In this document: positions 35,608-43,416 of the stretch, one piece after another | How positions within the stretch are numbered: position 1 is the stretch's first letter | Layout of the letters: each line of letters opens with the position of its first letter | Assembly (NCBI RefSeq): GCF_024642105.1 | Contig: NZ_JAHEBT010000053.1 | Span: 124,001 to 188,000 of the forward strand | Length of the DNA: 64,000 bases | From: Flavobacterium sp. | GTDB lineage: Bacteria; Bacteroidota; Bacteroidia; Flavobacteriales; Flavobacteriaceae | Reading direction: 5' to 3' | Translations under genes and position numbers: made by a program | The notes under the pieces: generated by a model | Databases searched by the model: none | Told to the model about the DNA's origin: nothing | What the model saw: only the letters and a program-made list of their open reading frames with translations

Positions 35608-35642
35608 AAAAAAATCCTGAGCAATTGCTCAGGATTTTTTTT
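35608..35642. terminator. Bidirectional intrinsic terminator
   Basis: A perfect 14-base-pair palindrome aaaatcctgagcaa / ttgctcaggatttt flanked by A runs on the left and T runs on the right. It serves both the TonB receptor gene (plus) and the ferredoxin gene (minus), which converge here. Confidence 0.85.
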
Positions 35643-35662
35643 ATAATAAAGTTTTAAAAAAA

Positions 35663-36013
35663 TTATTCGTTGTGTAAGAACGCTTGTCTGTTCAACAAGG
35701 TTTCTTCAGACTCTACGTGATTCTCATCAGGAATACAACAATCTACAGGACAAACAGCCGCACATTGTGGTTCATCATGAAAACCTTTACATTCCGTACA
35801 TTTCCCAGGAACAATGTAATATACATCATCCGAAATTGGCGTTTGAGCCGCATCTGAATCTACCTCGGTACCATCAGGCAAAATTACCTTACCTGTTAGT
35901 TTTGTCCCGTCTTTATATCTCCAGTCATCAGCTCCTTCGTAAATTGCAGTATTTGGACATTCTGGTTCACAAGCCCCACAATTGATACATTCATCTGTAA
36001 TTATAATTGCCAT
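35663..36013 (-). CDS. 4Fe-4S dicluster ferredoxin
   Basis: A 116-residue electron carrier with two cluster motifs: [12 protein letters not shown] near the N-terminus and [22 protein letters not shown] in the second half, separated by an insert of about 45 residues typical of the YfhL/Alvin-type ferredoxins. Redox partners are not evident. It lies divergently from the acyl-CoA reductase gene, a neighbourhood I recall as common in flavobacteria. Confidence 0.92.
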   Translation of the reverse strand: MAIIITDECINCGACEPECPNTAIYEGADDWRYKDGTKLTGKVILPDGTEVDSDAAQTPISDDVYYIVPGKCTECKGFHDEPQCAAVCPVDCCIPDENHVESEETLLNRQAFLHNE

Positions 36014-36060
36014 AATTTCTAGTCTTAAAGTTTGAAAGTCTAAAGTCTTGAGTTACCTTT

Positions 36061-36091
36061 TTGACTTTCGGCTTATTTATGCTTATTTTTG
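36061..36091 (+). promoter_or_regulatory. Promoter of the acyl-CoA reductase gene
   Basis: TTG at 36061-36063, a 20-base spacer and TATTTTTG at 36084-36091 match the Bacteroidota consensus. The start codon follows at 36130. Confidence 0.6.
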
Positions 36092-36129
36092 TGCAAAATT
36101 ACAATCAAAACCATTCATAAACAAACATT

Positions 36130-37191
36130 ATGGACTTAGAAACAAAAAAAAATGTTTTTGTTACATTAGGACGCTTTTTAAATCAGTTCGCAGAAGACAA
36201 TTCTACTAAAGATTCTAGCGTTCCTCAAAATGATTTGTTTTTTGATAATTTTAAACAATTAATTCAATTATCTCAATCCCATAACGGCTGGTACACTCCA
36301 GAGCAAGTCTATTTCTCGATACAATCTTGGGCAAAAGCCTTAACGTCAGCAAATTTAAATCAATGGACATCGTCTTATGATTTCACAACAACCGAGCCTA
36401 AAACCATTGCGTTAATTTTGGCCGGAAATATTCCGCTAGTTGGATTTCATGATTTTATTTCTGTTTTAATGGCTGGACATAATGTAGTAGTAAAGACATC
36501 ATCAAACGACCAACACTTATTGCCTTTTTTGGCAAAATACCTTATCGCTATTGAACCTGATTTGGCCAACAAAATCACTTTTGTTGAGGGGAAATTAGAA
36601 ACCTTTGATGCCGTTATTGCCACAGGAAGCAACAACACAGCGCGTTATTTCGAATATTATTTTAAAGATAAGCCTTCTATCATTCGAAAAAACAGAAATT
36701 CAGTTGCCGTTTTAAATGGAGAAGAAACCAAAGAACAACTCATCGCTTTAGGCGAGGATATTTTCCGTTATTTTGGACTAGGTTGTCGTAATGTTTCCAA
36801 ACTTTTTGTTCCAAAAGGCTATTCATTTGACGCGTTTTTTGAAGCTATTTTTGAATACCAAGATGTGATTCATTATGAAAAATATGCTAATAATTACGAC
36901 TATAATAAAGCGGTTTTTTTAATGAGCAATTACAAGTTATTAGACAACGGATTTTTAACTTTAAAAGAAGATTCAAGCCACGCCTCTCCTATTTCTAGCG
37001 TGTTTTATGAATACTACGACACCCTTGCGGAGGTAGAGAAAAGATTCGAAACAGAAGCCGATACCATTCAGTGTATTGTGAGTGACAATTTAGTCAAAAA
37101 CAGCATCCCTTTCGGACAGACACAACGCCCTCAATTATGGGATTACGCAGATAATGTCGATACTATTTCGTTTTCGTTAACAATAAAGTAA
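36130..37191 (+). CDS. Acyl-CoA reductase (LuxC-like)
   Basis: A 353-residue enzyme resembling LuxC, which reduces activated fatty acyl groups to aldehydes with NADPH. The NAD(P)-binding segment ALILAGNIPLVGFHD, the active-site region GLGCRNVSKLFVP (with Cys, as in aldehyde dehydrogenases) and the C-terminal FGQTQRPQLWDYAD are characteristic. No lux genes accompany it; the physiological acyl substrate is unknown. Followed on the same strand by serC and a serA-like gene. Confidence 0.85.
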   Translation: MDLETKKNVFVTLGRFLNQFAEDNSTKDSSVPQNDLFFDNFKQLIQLSQSHNGWYTPEQVYFSIQSWAKALTSANLNQWTSSYDFTTTEPKTIALILAGNIPLVGFHDFISVLMAGHNVVVKTSSNDQHLLPFLAKYLIAIEPDLANKITFVEGKLETFDAVIATGSNNTARYFEYYFKDKPSIIRKNRNSVAVLNGEETKEQLIALGEDIFRYFGLGCRNVSKLFVPKGYSFDAFFEAIFEYQDVIHYEKYANNYDYNKAVFLMSNYKLLDNGFLTLKEDSSHASPISSVFYEYYDTLAEVEKRFETEADTIQCIVSDNLVKNSIPFGQTQRPQLWDYADNVDTISFSLTIK

Positions 37192-37282
37192 AAAATTGTT
37201 TAAATATTTCTGATTATTTAACGGTTTTTAAAGTATGATTACCGAAATTTGCATTTTTAAATTTTGGAACAAACTACTACTA

Positions 37283-38353
37283 ATGAAAAAACACAACTAC
37301 AGCGCAGGACCTTGTATCTTACCACAAGAAGTTTTTGAAAAATCAGCACAAGCCATTTTGGATTTCAATAATTCAGGTTTATCTATTTTGGAAATATCGC
37401 ACAGAAGCAAAGATTTCGTTGCGGTAATGGATGAAGCTAGAGCATTAGTTCTTGAATTATTAGGTTTAGAAGGTAAAGGATACCAAGCACTTTTCCTTGC
37501 CGGAGGAGCTAGTTTAGAGTTCTTAATGGTTCCGTATAACTTGATGAAAGAAAACGGAAAAGCAGCGTATTTGGATTCTGGAACTTGGGCATCTGCCGCA
37601 ATTAAAGAAGCAAAATATTTTGGAGAAACTGTTGTTGTAGCTTCATCAAAAGAACAAAATTACAATAATGTACCTAAAGGATATACCATTCCTGCTGACG
37701 CAGATTATTTCCACTGTACAAGTAACAATACTATTTTTGGAACTCAAATGAAAGAAATTCCAACTACTAACATTCCTGTAGTTTGCGATATGAGTTCTGA
37801 TATTTTTTCACGTCAATTGGACTTTTCTAAATTTGACATTATCTACGCTGGAGCTCAAAAAAATATGGGACCTGCCGGAACAACTTTAGTAGTTATCAAA
37901 GAAGAAATCTTAGGTAAAAACGGAAGAGAAATTCCAAGTATGTTAGATTATGCAAAACACATTAAAGCAGAAAGTATGTACAATACACCACCTGTTTTCC
38001 CAGTGTATGCTTCTTTACTAACCTTACAATGGTTGAAAAAACTAGGCGGAATTGCTGCAATAGAAAAAATCAACAATGCTAAAGCGGAATTGCTTTACAA
38101 CGAAATTGATAGAAACCCATTATTCAAAGGAGCAGCAGTGGTAGAAGATCGTTCTAACATGAATGCTACTTTCTTATTGAACAACCCAGAACACGCACCA
38201 ATTTTTGATGCTATGTGGAAAGAAGCTGGAATCTCTGGATTGCCAGGTCACCGTTCAGTAGGAGGTTACAGAGCGTCTATGTACAATGCTATGCCAATTG
38301 AAAGCGTACAAGTATTGGTTGACGTAATGCAAGCTTTGGAAAAAGCAGTTTAA
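37283..38353 (+). CDS. serC: Phosphoserine aminotransferase
   Basis: PLP enzyme of serine synthesis that converts 3-phosphohydroxypyruvate to phosphoserine, and is also used in pyridoxal phosphate synthesis. I start at 37283 (MKKHNYSAGPCILP), as the family begins with this NFSAGP-type motif; the ORF-track extension is unrelated. At 356 residues it is full length. The PLP lysine lies in YAGAQKNMGPAGTTLVV, and GLPGHRSVGGYRAS is the phosphate-binding C-terminal motif. Confidence 0.95.
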   Translation: MKKHNYSAGPCILPQEVFEKSAQAILDFNNSGLSILEISHRSKDFVAVMDEARALVLELLGLEGKGYQALFLAGGASLEFLMVPYNLMKENGKAAYLDSGTWASAAIKEAKYFGETVVVASSKEQNYNNVPKGYTIPADADYFHCTSNNTIFGTQMKEIPTTNIPVVCDMSSDIFSRQLDFSKFDIIYAGAQKNMGPAGTTLVVIKEEILGKNGREIPSMLDYAKHIKAESMYNTPPVFPVYASLLTLQWLKKLGGIAAIEKINNAKAELLYNEIDRNPLFKGAAVVEDRSNMNATFLLNNPEHAPIFDAMWKEAGISGLPGHRSVGGYRASMYNAMPIESVQVLVDVMQALEKAV

Positions 38354-38380
38354 AAATTAAATAAATTAATATGAGGATGA

Positions 38381-38404
38381 GATTGTTCCGTTCCTCGCAA
38401 TGAC
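38381..38404. repeat. Dispersed 24-base repeat, copy 2
   Basis: gattgttccgttcctcgcaa followed by tgac, nearly identical to the copy at 31763-31786. It fills most of the short serC-serA gap. Confidence 0.6.
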
Positions 38405-38413
38405 ATAAAAAAA

Positions 38414-39364
38414 ATGAAAGTATTAGCAAATGACGGAATTTCTAAAAGTGGAATTCAAGCATTAGAAAAAGGTGGATTTGAAGTGATTACTACTAAAGTA
38501 GCACAAGAACAAGTAGCTAACTTTATTAACGAAAATAATGTAAGCGTTATTTTAGTTCGTAGTGCAACTAAAGTTCGTAAAGACATTATCGATGCTTGTC
38601 CTGGTATCAAAATCATCGGTCGTGGTGGTGTTGGAATGGATAACATTGATGTTGAATATGCTAAAAGCAAAGGAATCAATGTAATCAATACACCTGCTTC
38701 TTCTTCAGAATCAGTTGCTGAGTTGGTTTTTGGTCACTTATTTAATGGGGTTCGTTTTTTACACGACTCCAACAGAAATATGCCTTTAGAAGGTGATGCT
38801 AACTTTGAAGGATTGAAAAAAGCATACGCTAACGGAACTGAATTAAGAGGTAAAACTTTAGGAATTGTAGGAATTGGACGTATTGGTCAAGCTACTGCAA
38901 AAATGGCGCTTGGTTTAGGGATGAAAGTAATTGCTGCGGATAGTTTTATTGATAAAGTAGATGTAAAAGTAGAATTCTTTGACGGACAATCAGTAACTAC
39001 AACTATTGTATCACAATCATTAGAATCGTTATTCAAAGAAGCTGACTTCATTTCGTTACACGTTCCTGCTCAAAACGGATACATCATCTCAAAAGCGGAA
39101 TTGGCTATTATGAAAGATGGTGTAGGTATTGTAAACTGTGCTCGTGGTGGGGTAATTGACGAAATTGCTTTAATCGAAGCATTAGACAGCGGAAAAGTTG
39201 GTTTTGCTGGATTAGACGTTTTTGAAAGCGAACCAAAACCAGAAATCAAAATCCTTATGCACCCAAAAATCTCTTTGACTCCTCACATTGGAGCTGCTAC
39301 AGGAGAAGCACAAGATAGAATTGGAACAGAATTAGCGCAACAAATCATCAGTATTTTAGGTTAA
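38414..39364 (+). CDS. serA: D-2-hydroxyacid dehydrogenase, probable 3-phosphoglycerate dehydrogenase
   Basis: A 316-residue NAD-dependent dehydrogenase, a short SerA without a C-terminal ACT domain. It shows the NAD-binding loop GIVGIGRIGQATAKMA, the substrate/catalytic Arg in NCARGGVIDE, the catalytic Glu region GLDVFESEP and the catalytic His in LTPHIGAATGEAQ. Position directly after serC supports a role in serine synthesis, with the product of this enzyme feeding SerC. A strong terminator follows. Confidence 0.9.
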   Translation: MKVLANDGISKSGIQALEKGGFEVITTKVAQEQVANFINENNVSVILVRSATKVRKDIIDACPGIKIIGRGGVGMDNIDVEYAKSKGINVINTPASSSESVAELVFGHLFNGVRFLHDSNRNMPLEGDANFEGLKKAYANGTELRGKTLGIVGIGRIGQATAKMALGLGMKVIAADSFIDKVDVKVEFFDGQSVTTTIVSQSLESLFKEADFISLHVPAQNGYIISKAELAIMKDGVGIVNCARGGVIDEIALIEALDSGKVGFAGLDVFESEPKPEIKILMHPKISLTPHIGAATGEAQDRIGTELAQQIISILG

Positions 39365-39382
39365 TTTTTTCAAATAATACAC

Positions 39383-39415
39383 AAAAAGGATGTCTCAAAA
39401 AGACATCCTTTTTTT
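39383..39415 (+). terminator. Intrinsic terminator after serA
   Basis: A 13-base-pair stem aaaaaggatgtct / agacatccttttt with a 5-base loop, followed by further Ts, 19 bases after the serA stop codon. Confidence 0.85.
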
Positions 39416-39439
39416 ATACTTTACTTTATGCAAAAATCA

Positions 39440-39447
39440 TAACTTTG
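39440..39447 (+). promoter_or_regulatory. Promoter -7 element for the DUF6787 gene
   Basis: TAACTTTG matches TAnnTTTG, 20 bases before the start codon at 39468. Confidence 0.45.
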
Positions 39448-39467
39448 TAACGCTTTAGATAATCCTA

Positions 39468-39773
39468 ATGGAAAAATTAAAACAGCGTTGGGGTATTCAA
39501 TCCAATTTCCAACTGACTATTATTTTTATCGTTTTTGCAATCACGGGTTCAGCCTCAGCAATGGCTTCGAAACCTGTATGTGTGTGGCTAGGAATTACTA
39601 AAGATGATTTCGGATTTTTCTTCACTCCTATTCGACTACTTTTGATATTCCCATTGTACCAAGTACTTTTAGTTAGCATTGGCTTTCTTTTTGGTCAATT
39701 TACCTTTTTCTGGCAATTTGAAAAGAAACTCTTGCGCCAAATTGGTTTGGGATTCTTGTTCAAAGAAAAATAA
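39468..39773 (+). CDS. Small membrane protein, DUF6787-like
   Basis: A 101-residue protein with two hydrophobic helices (about 17-36 and 52-80) and a basic C-terminus. Relatives are sometimes mislabelled diacylglyceryl transferase; no Lgt motif is present. It resembles the flavobacterial family DUF6787; function unknown. Confidence 0.7.
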   Translation: MEKLKQRWGIQSNFQLTIIFIVFAITGSASAMASKPVCVWLGITKDDFGFFFTPIRLLLIFPLYQVLLVSIGFLFGQFTFFWQFEKKLLRQIGLGFLFKEK

Positions 39774-39851
39774 ATCGAACCTAAATTCTTTACCCAAATT
39801 TTTCATTTGGATAACCAAAAATCTTTGTTTCTTTGTAAAAACAAGTTCCAA

Positions 39852-40517
39852 ATGATACAAGCGAAAAACCTACATAAATTTTACGACCAATTAGAAGTGC
39901 TAAAAGGAGTGGATTTGCACATTCAAAAAGGAGAAATCGTTGCTGTTGTAGGAGCTTCTGGAGCAGGAAAAACAACTTTGTTACAACTACTCGGCACATT
40001 AGACAAACCTTCAATACAAGAGGGAACAGAATTATTCATCAATGGCGAAAATGTGTTGACAATGAATGATAAAACCTTATCCCAATTCAGAAACTTAAAT
40101 CTGGGGTTTATCTTTCAATTTCACCAATTACTTCCTGAATTTACGGCTTTAGAAAATGTATGCATTCCGGCTTTTATTGCCAATAAAAACAAACAAGAAA
40201 CTGAAAAAGAAGCGAAACGCCTCTTAGAGTATTTAGGTCTTTCAGAACGAATGGATCACAAACCCAATGCCCTTTCGGGAGGTGAACAACAACGTGTAGC
40301 AGTAGCTCGTGCTTTAATCAATAAACCAGACGTTATTTTTGCCGATGAGCCTTCTGGAAACCTCGATACCCATTCAGCAGAGAATTTACACCAATTGTTT
40401 TTTCAATTGCGTGACGAATTCGGGCAAACTTTTGTGATTGTAACGCACAACGAAGAACTAGCTAATATGGCGGACAGAAAATTAATCATGGTAGACGGAC
40501 AAATTAGCAATCCCTAA
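39852..40517 (+). CDS. ABC transporter ATP-binding protein (LolD/MacB type)
   Basis: A 221-residue ATPase. I start at 39852 ([13 protein letters not shown]), the normal family start. Walker [13 protein letters not shown]-loop region [12 protein letters not shown], signature [15 protein letters not shown] and Walker [13 protein letters not shown] are all intact. It is closest in pattern to LolD, which drives lipoprotein release to the outer membrane with LolC/E, but no permease gene is adjacent, so the partner is unknown. Confidence 0.88.
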   Translation: MIQAKNLHKFYDQLEVLKGVDLHIQKGEIVAVVGASGAGKTTLLQLLGTLDKPSIQEGTELFINGENVLTMNDKTLSQFRNLNLGFIFQFHQLLPEFTALENVCIPAFIANKNKQETEKEAKRLLEYLGLSERMDHKPNALSGGEQQRVAVARALINKPDVIFADEPSGNLDTHSAENLHQLFFQLRDEFGQTFVIVTHNEELANMADRKLIMVDGQISNP

Positions 40518-40547
40518 TTGCGAAACACAATTTAATGTCTTTCCACT

Positions 40548-41339
40548 ATGACTCATTCTGAACTACAATCTTTTCTAGACGAAAAAGTTATCCAATACAA
40601 TACCCGAGATTTTATCGATAGCGACCCTGTTCAAATTCCGCATTTATTTTCTCAAAAAGAAGATATTGAAATAGCTGGATTTTTAGCAGCAACCATTGCT
40701 TGGGGCAATCGAAAGATGATTATCAAAAATGCACATCGGATGATGGAATTGATGGGTAACGCCCCTTATGACTTTGTTCTTTCACATCAAGAAAAAGATT
40801 TAAAAGACTTAGCATCGTTTGTACACCGCACGTTCAATGGGCAGGATTTTATTGTTTTTGTCAAAGGTTTACAACACATTTATAAAAACCACAACGGACT
40901 CGAAGCTGTTTTTGCTCAAAACCAAGAACCGTTGTCTATGCAAAAAAGCATTCATGAATTCAAGAAACTCTTTTTTGACACGAGCGACAGCGAACTGGCG
41001 AAGCAAATTCCACATGCAACACGAGCACAAAAACACATTTCAGATCCATTGAATAATTCGGCAGCCAAACGAATCAATATGTATTTACGCTGGATGGTGC
41101 GCCAAGACAACAAAGGAGTCGATTTAGGTATTTGGAAAAGCATCTCAGCTGCAGCACTCTCTTGTCCACTCGATGTACATTCGGGTAATGTGGCACGAAA
41201 ATTAGGCTTACTTCACCGCAAACAAAACGATGCTAAAGCATTAGCCGAACTCGATACTCAATTGCGAATTCTAGACCCGAATGACCCTGTCAAATATGAT
41301 TTTGCACTATTTGGTTTGGGTGTGTTTGAAGGGTTTTGA
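40548..41339 (+). CDS. TIGR02757-family protein
   Basis: A 263-residue soluble protein of a conserved family without assigned function, recognised from GFLAATIAWGNRKMI, KRINMYLRWMVRQD and the C-terminal DPNDPVKYDFALFGLGV. The mixed helical pattern with WMVR...D and LDVHSGNVARKLGL is vaguely reminiscent of helix-hairpin-helix DNA glycosylase folds, but I see no catalytic Lys/Asp pair. It marks the left edge of the dpn locus. Confidence 0.75.
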   Translation: MTHSELQSFLDEKVIQYNTRDFIDSDPVQIPHLFSQKEDIEIAGFLAATIAWGNRKMIIKNAHRMMELMGNAPYDFVLSHQEKDLKDLASFVHRTFNGQDFIVFVKGLQHIYKNHNGLEAVFAQNQEPLSMQKSIHEFKKLFFDTSDSELAKQIPHATRAQKHISDPLNNSAAKRINMYLRWMVRQDNKGVDLGIWKSISAAALSCPLDVHSGNVARKLGLLHRKQNDAKALAELDTQLRILDPNDPVKYDFALFGLGVFEGF

Positions 41340-41398
41340 ATACAAATAATAAAACAAATGAATTGTTAACAATATTTTTAATGACTATCTAAATTTAG

Positions 41399-41406
41399 TA
41401 AGTTTG
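41399..41406 (+). promoter_or_regulatory. Possible promoter -7 element for the dpn locus
   Basis: TAAGTTTG matches TAnnTTTG, 22 bases before the dpnM start codon. No -33 TTG at normal spacing. Confidence 0.35.
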
Positions 41407-41428
41407 AGAAATTAAATCATATCCTTAT

Positions 41429-42334
41429 ATGCAAGCCAAACCTTTCTTAAAATGGGCGGGTGGTAAAACCCAGTTGATTACAGACATACAAAAAGCATTA
41501 CCTAAAGAGTTTATTTCTCAAAAATTTACTTATGTAGAACCGTTTGTAGGAAGTGGTGCGGTTTTATTTTGGATATTGAATAATTTTCCAAATGTAGAAA
41601 AAGCCGTAATAAATGACATTAATTCCGACTTAACAAATACTTACAAAGTAATTGCCTCAAAAACCAAAAACTTGATTTCTGTATTAGAACAATTTCAAAG
41701 GGAATTTCATTCACTAGATTTATTAGAAGAAAAAAAGAAAGAATATTTTTACGCCAAACGTGAGTTGTTTAACACCCGAAGTACAGATAAAGTAACACAA
41801 GCGGCTTTATTCATATTCTTAAATCGTACCTGTTTCAATGGTTTATTTCGTGTGAATAAAAATAATGGTTTTAATGTGCCAATGGGAAGTTATAAAAAAC
41901 CGACTATTTGTGATAAAGAAAATCTTTTAGCCGTTAGTGAGGCATTGCAACGAGTTGAAATACTGACTGGCGATTACCAAGAAACTCTAAAACATGCAGA
42001 AAGACCTGCTTTGTTTTATTTTGATCCTCCTTATAAACCTTTAAGCAATACCTCTAGTTTTAACTCCTATGCTAAAGATGAGTTTAACGATGAAGAGCAA
42101 ATACGTTTGCGTGATTTTTGCAAAACATTAGATACTTTAGACCATAAATGGATACTGAGTAATTCTGATGTAAAAGGAAAAGACACAAACGATAATTTCT
42201 TTGACGATTTGTATAATGAATTTAATAAAGGCGTTACCCTATCAGGTCGGGCTTTACGTTTCAATCTTTTGTTTTTTAAAGAAAAAAACAAAAGGATTTA
42301 CACTGCAATCCCTAACGCTAAATTAGCTGCATAG
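41429..42334 (+). CDS. DpnM-like GATC adenine methylase with replaced C-terminus
   Basis: An N6-adenine DNA methyltransferase of the Dam/DpnM (alpha) class. Conserved parts in order are motif X FLKWAGGK (7-14), motif I YVEPFVGSGAV, the GATC-recognition type segment LNRTCFNGLFRVNKNNGFNVP and catalytic FDPPYKPLS. The match to M.DpnII runs to about residue 267 (DLYNEFN). There the family's conserved final ~30 residues (SSRG..E..VTNY) are missing and replaced by a tail of about 34 residues encoded by a REP-like palindrome. It is therefore probably impaired or dead. The dpnC start follows one base after its stop. As the neighbour cuts methylated GATC, inactivity of this protein would make biological sense. 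Confidence 0.85.
   Translation: MQAKPFLKWAGGKTQLITDIQKALPKEFISQKFTYVEPFVGSGAVLFWILNNFPNVEKAVINDINSDLTNTYKVIASKTKNLISVLEQFQREFHSLDLLEEKKKEYFYAKRELFNTRSTDKVTQAALFIFLNRTCFNGLFRVNKNNGFNVPMGSYKKPTICDKENLLAVSEALQRVEILTGDYQETLKHAERPALFYFDPPYKPLSNTSSFNSYAKDEFNDEEQIRLRDFCKTLDTLDHKWILSNSDVKGKDTNDNFFDDLYNEFNKGVTLSGRALRFNLLFFKEKNKRIYTAIPNAKLAA
42231..42318. repeat. REP-like palindromic element inside the 3' end of dpnM
   Basis: An 88-base palindrome bounded by gcgtta and taacgc. Inside it, atcttttgtttttt (42264-42277) pairs with aaaaaacaaaaggat (42283-42297, one bulge) around a 4-base loop. The words aaagcccgacct and gcaatccctaacgc (either strand) are ones I recall from dispersed Bacteroidota intergenic repeats. 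It supplies the last ~34 codons of the dpnM frame. Confidence 0.65.
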
Positions 42335-42335
42335 T

Positions 42336-43115
42336 ATGAATTTAAATTTCAATATAGACCTTGCCGAAGGCTATAAAAGTAATTCTCAAATTGCAAGAAT
42401 ACTAACAGAAAATTGGGTTAAGGAGAATTCATATTGCCCTTGTTGTGGTGAAAATCCTTTAAATGAATTTGAGAACAATAGGCCTGTTGCTGACTTTTAT
42501 TGCAAAAAGTGTAATGAAGAATTTGAATTAAAAAGTAAAAGCGGCAAATTTTCAAATACAATTAATGACGGAGCCTATTCAACAATGATAGAAAGAATAA
42601 ATTCTAACCAAAACCCTAACTTTTTCTTTTTAACATATTCTAAGAAAATGTCAGTTGAGAACTTCTTAATTATACCTAAGCAGTTTTTTACAACTGAAAT
42701 AATAATTAAAAGAAAACCTCTTTCAGATACTGCTAAAAGAGCTGGATGGATAGGATGTAATATTGACTTGTCTAATGTTGCTGAAGCAGGAAAAGTTTTT
42801 TTGATTAAAGATTCAAAATTAATTGATAAAGAAATTGTAGAAAACTCATTCAAAAAGACTTTATTTTTAAGACAAAAGAGCAATGAGAGTAAGGGATGGA
42901 TATTAGATATAATGAATTGCATAGATTCAATTAATAATGAAAAGTTCACATTAGATGATGTTTATAAATTTGAAGAAAAACTAAAGTTAAAATATCCCAA
43001 TAATAATTTCATTAAGGATAAAATAAGACAGCAATTACAGTTTTTAAGAGATAAAGGAATTATTGAATTTTCAGGTCGAGGTAATTATAAAAAAATATCT
43101 TATGGGAACATTTAA
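42336..43115 (+). CDS. dpnC: DpnI-type methyl-directed restriction endonuclease
   Basis: A 259-residue protein strikingly similar along its whole length to R.DpnI (254 residues), which cuts GATC only when the adenine is methylated. The N-terminal PD-(D/E)xK domain has Asp53, Glu64 and Lys66 (PVADFYC...EEFELKSK), and the zinc-binding cysteines lie at 34, 37, 56 and 59. NDGAYSTM, NPNFFFLTY and RAGWIGCNIDL are all shared. The C-terminal winged helix that reads methylated GATC (about 185-255, ending GIIEFSGRGNYKK) is complete. The gene looks intact and functional. Its start lies 1 base after the dpnM stop, and it overlaps dpnD by 14 bases. Sequence is AT-rich with many AAA/ATA codons, consistent with acquisition. 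Confidence 0.95.
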   Translation: MNLNFNIDLAEGYKSNSQIARILTENWVKENSYCPCCGENPLNEFENNRPVADFYCKKCNEEFELKSKSGKFSNTINDGAYSTMIERINSNQNPNFFFLTYSKKMSVENFLIIPKQFFTTEIIIKRKPLSDTAKRAGWIGCNIDLSNVAEAGKVFLIKDSKLIDKEIVENSFKKTLFLRQKSNESKGWILDIMNCIDSINNEKFTLDDVYKFEEKLKLKYPNNNFIKDKIRQQLQFLRDKGIIEFSGRGNYKKISYGNI

Positions 43116-43416
43116 AATAGAAGTTCAAGAATTCTTGGCAAGAGTTATTGAAATTGATGCAAAAAACGTTCAAGATGCTTTTGCAAAAGTTCAAAAGCAA
43201 TATAAAAATGAGAAAATCGTATTAGATTATAATGATTTTGTTGATGTTAATTTTATTGATATCAATGGTCAAAGTAAAGAAGACGAAAAAAATATGTTAA
43301 TAAAAGATATTATTGAATATATATATGTTGATGAGCAAAAACATTTTGAAGAATCAAATAATCCTGAAAATCATATTTTTAATAAACTTAAAAAACTAAA
43401 ATTGCTAATTGATTAA
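43102..43416 (+). CDS. dpnD: DpnD/PcfM-family protein
   Basis: I start at 43102 (MGTFKIEVQEFLARV), since the family begins just before this beta strand; the ORF-track start lies inside dpnC. The 104-residue protein carries the DpnD-PcfM pattern (FKIEVQEFLARVIEI...AFAKVQKQYKNEKIVLDYNDFVDV) and an extra C-terminal helical part. dpnD accompanies dpnC in the pneumococcal DpnI cassette; its function is not established. The 14-base overlap with dpnC implies coupled translation. Its stop codon is followed, in the same frame, by the dpnA remnant. Confidence 0.85.
   Translation: MGTFKIEVQEFLARVIEIDAKNVQDAFAKVQKQYKNEKIVLDYNDFVDVNFIDINGQSKEDEKNMLIKDIIEYIYVDEQKHFEESNNPENHIFNKLKKLKLLID

Noticed and set aside
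42067-42291. Minus-strand ORF in dpnM
   Set aside because: Shadow of the methylase frame and the palindrome; no family resemblance.
43063-43101. Upstream start of the dpnD ORF
   Set aside because: These 13 codons lie inside dpnC in another frame; the DpnD family pattern begins at the Met at 43102.
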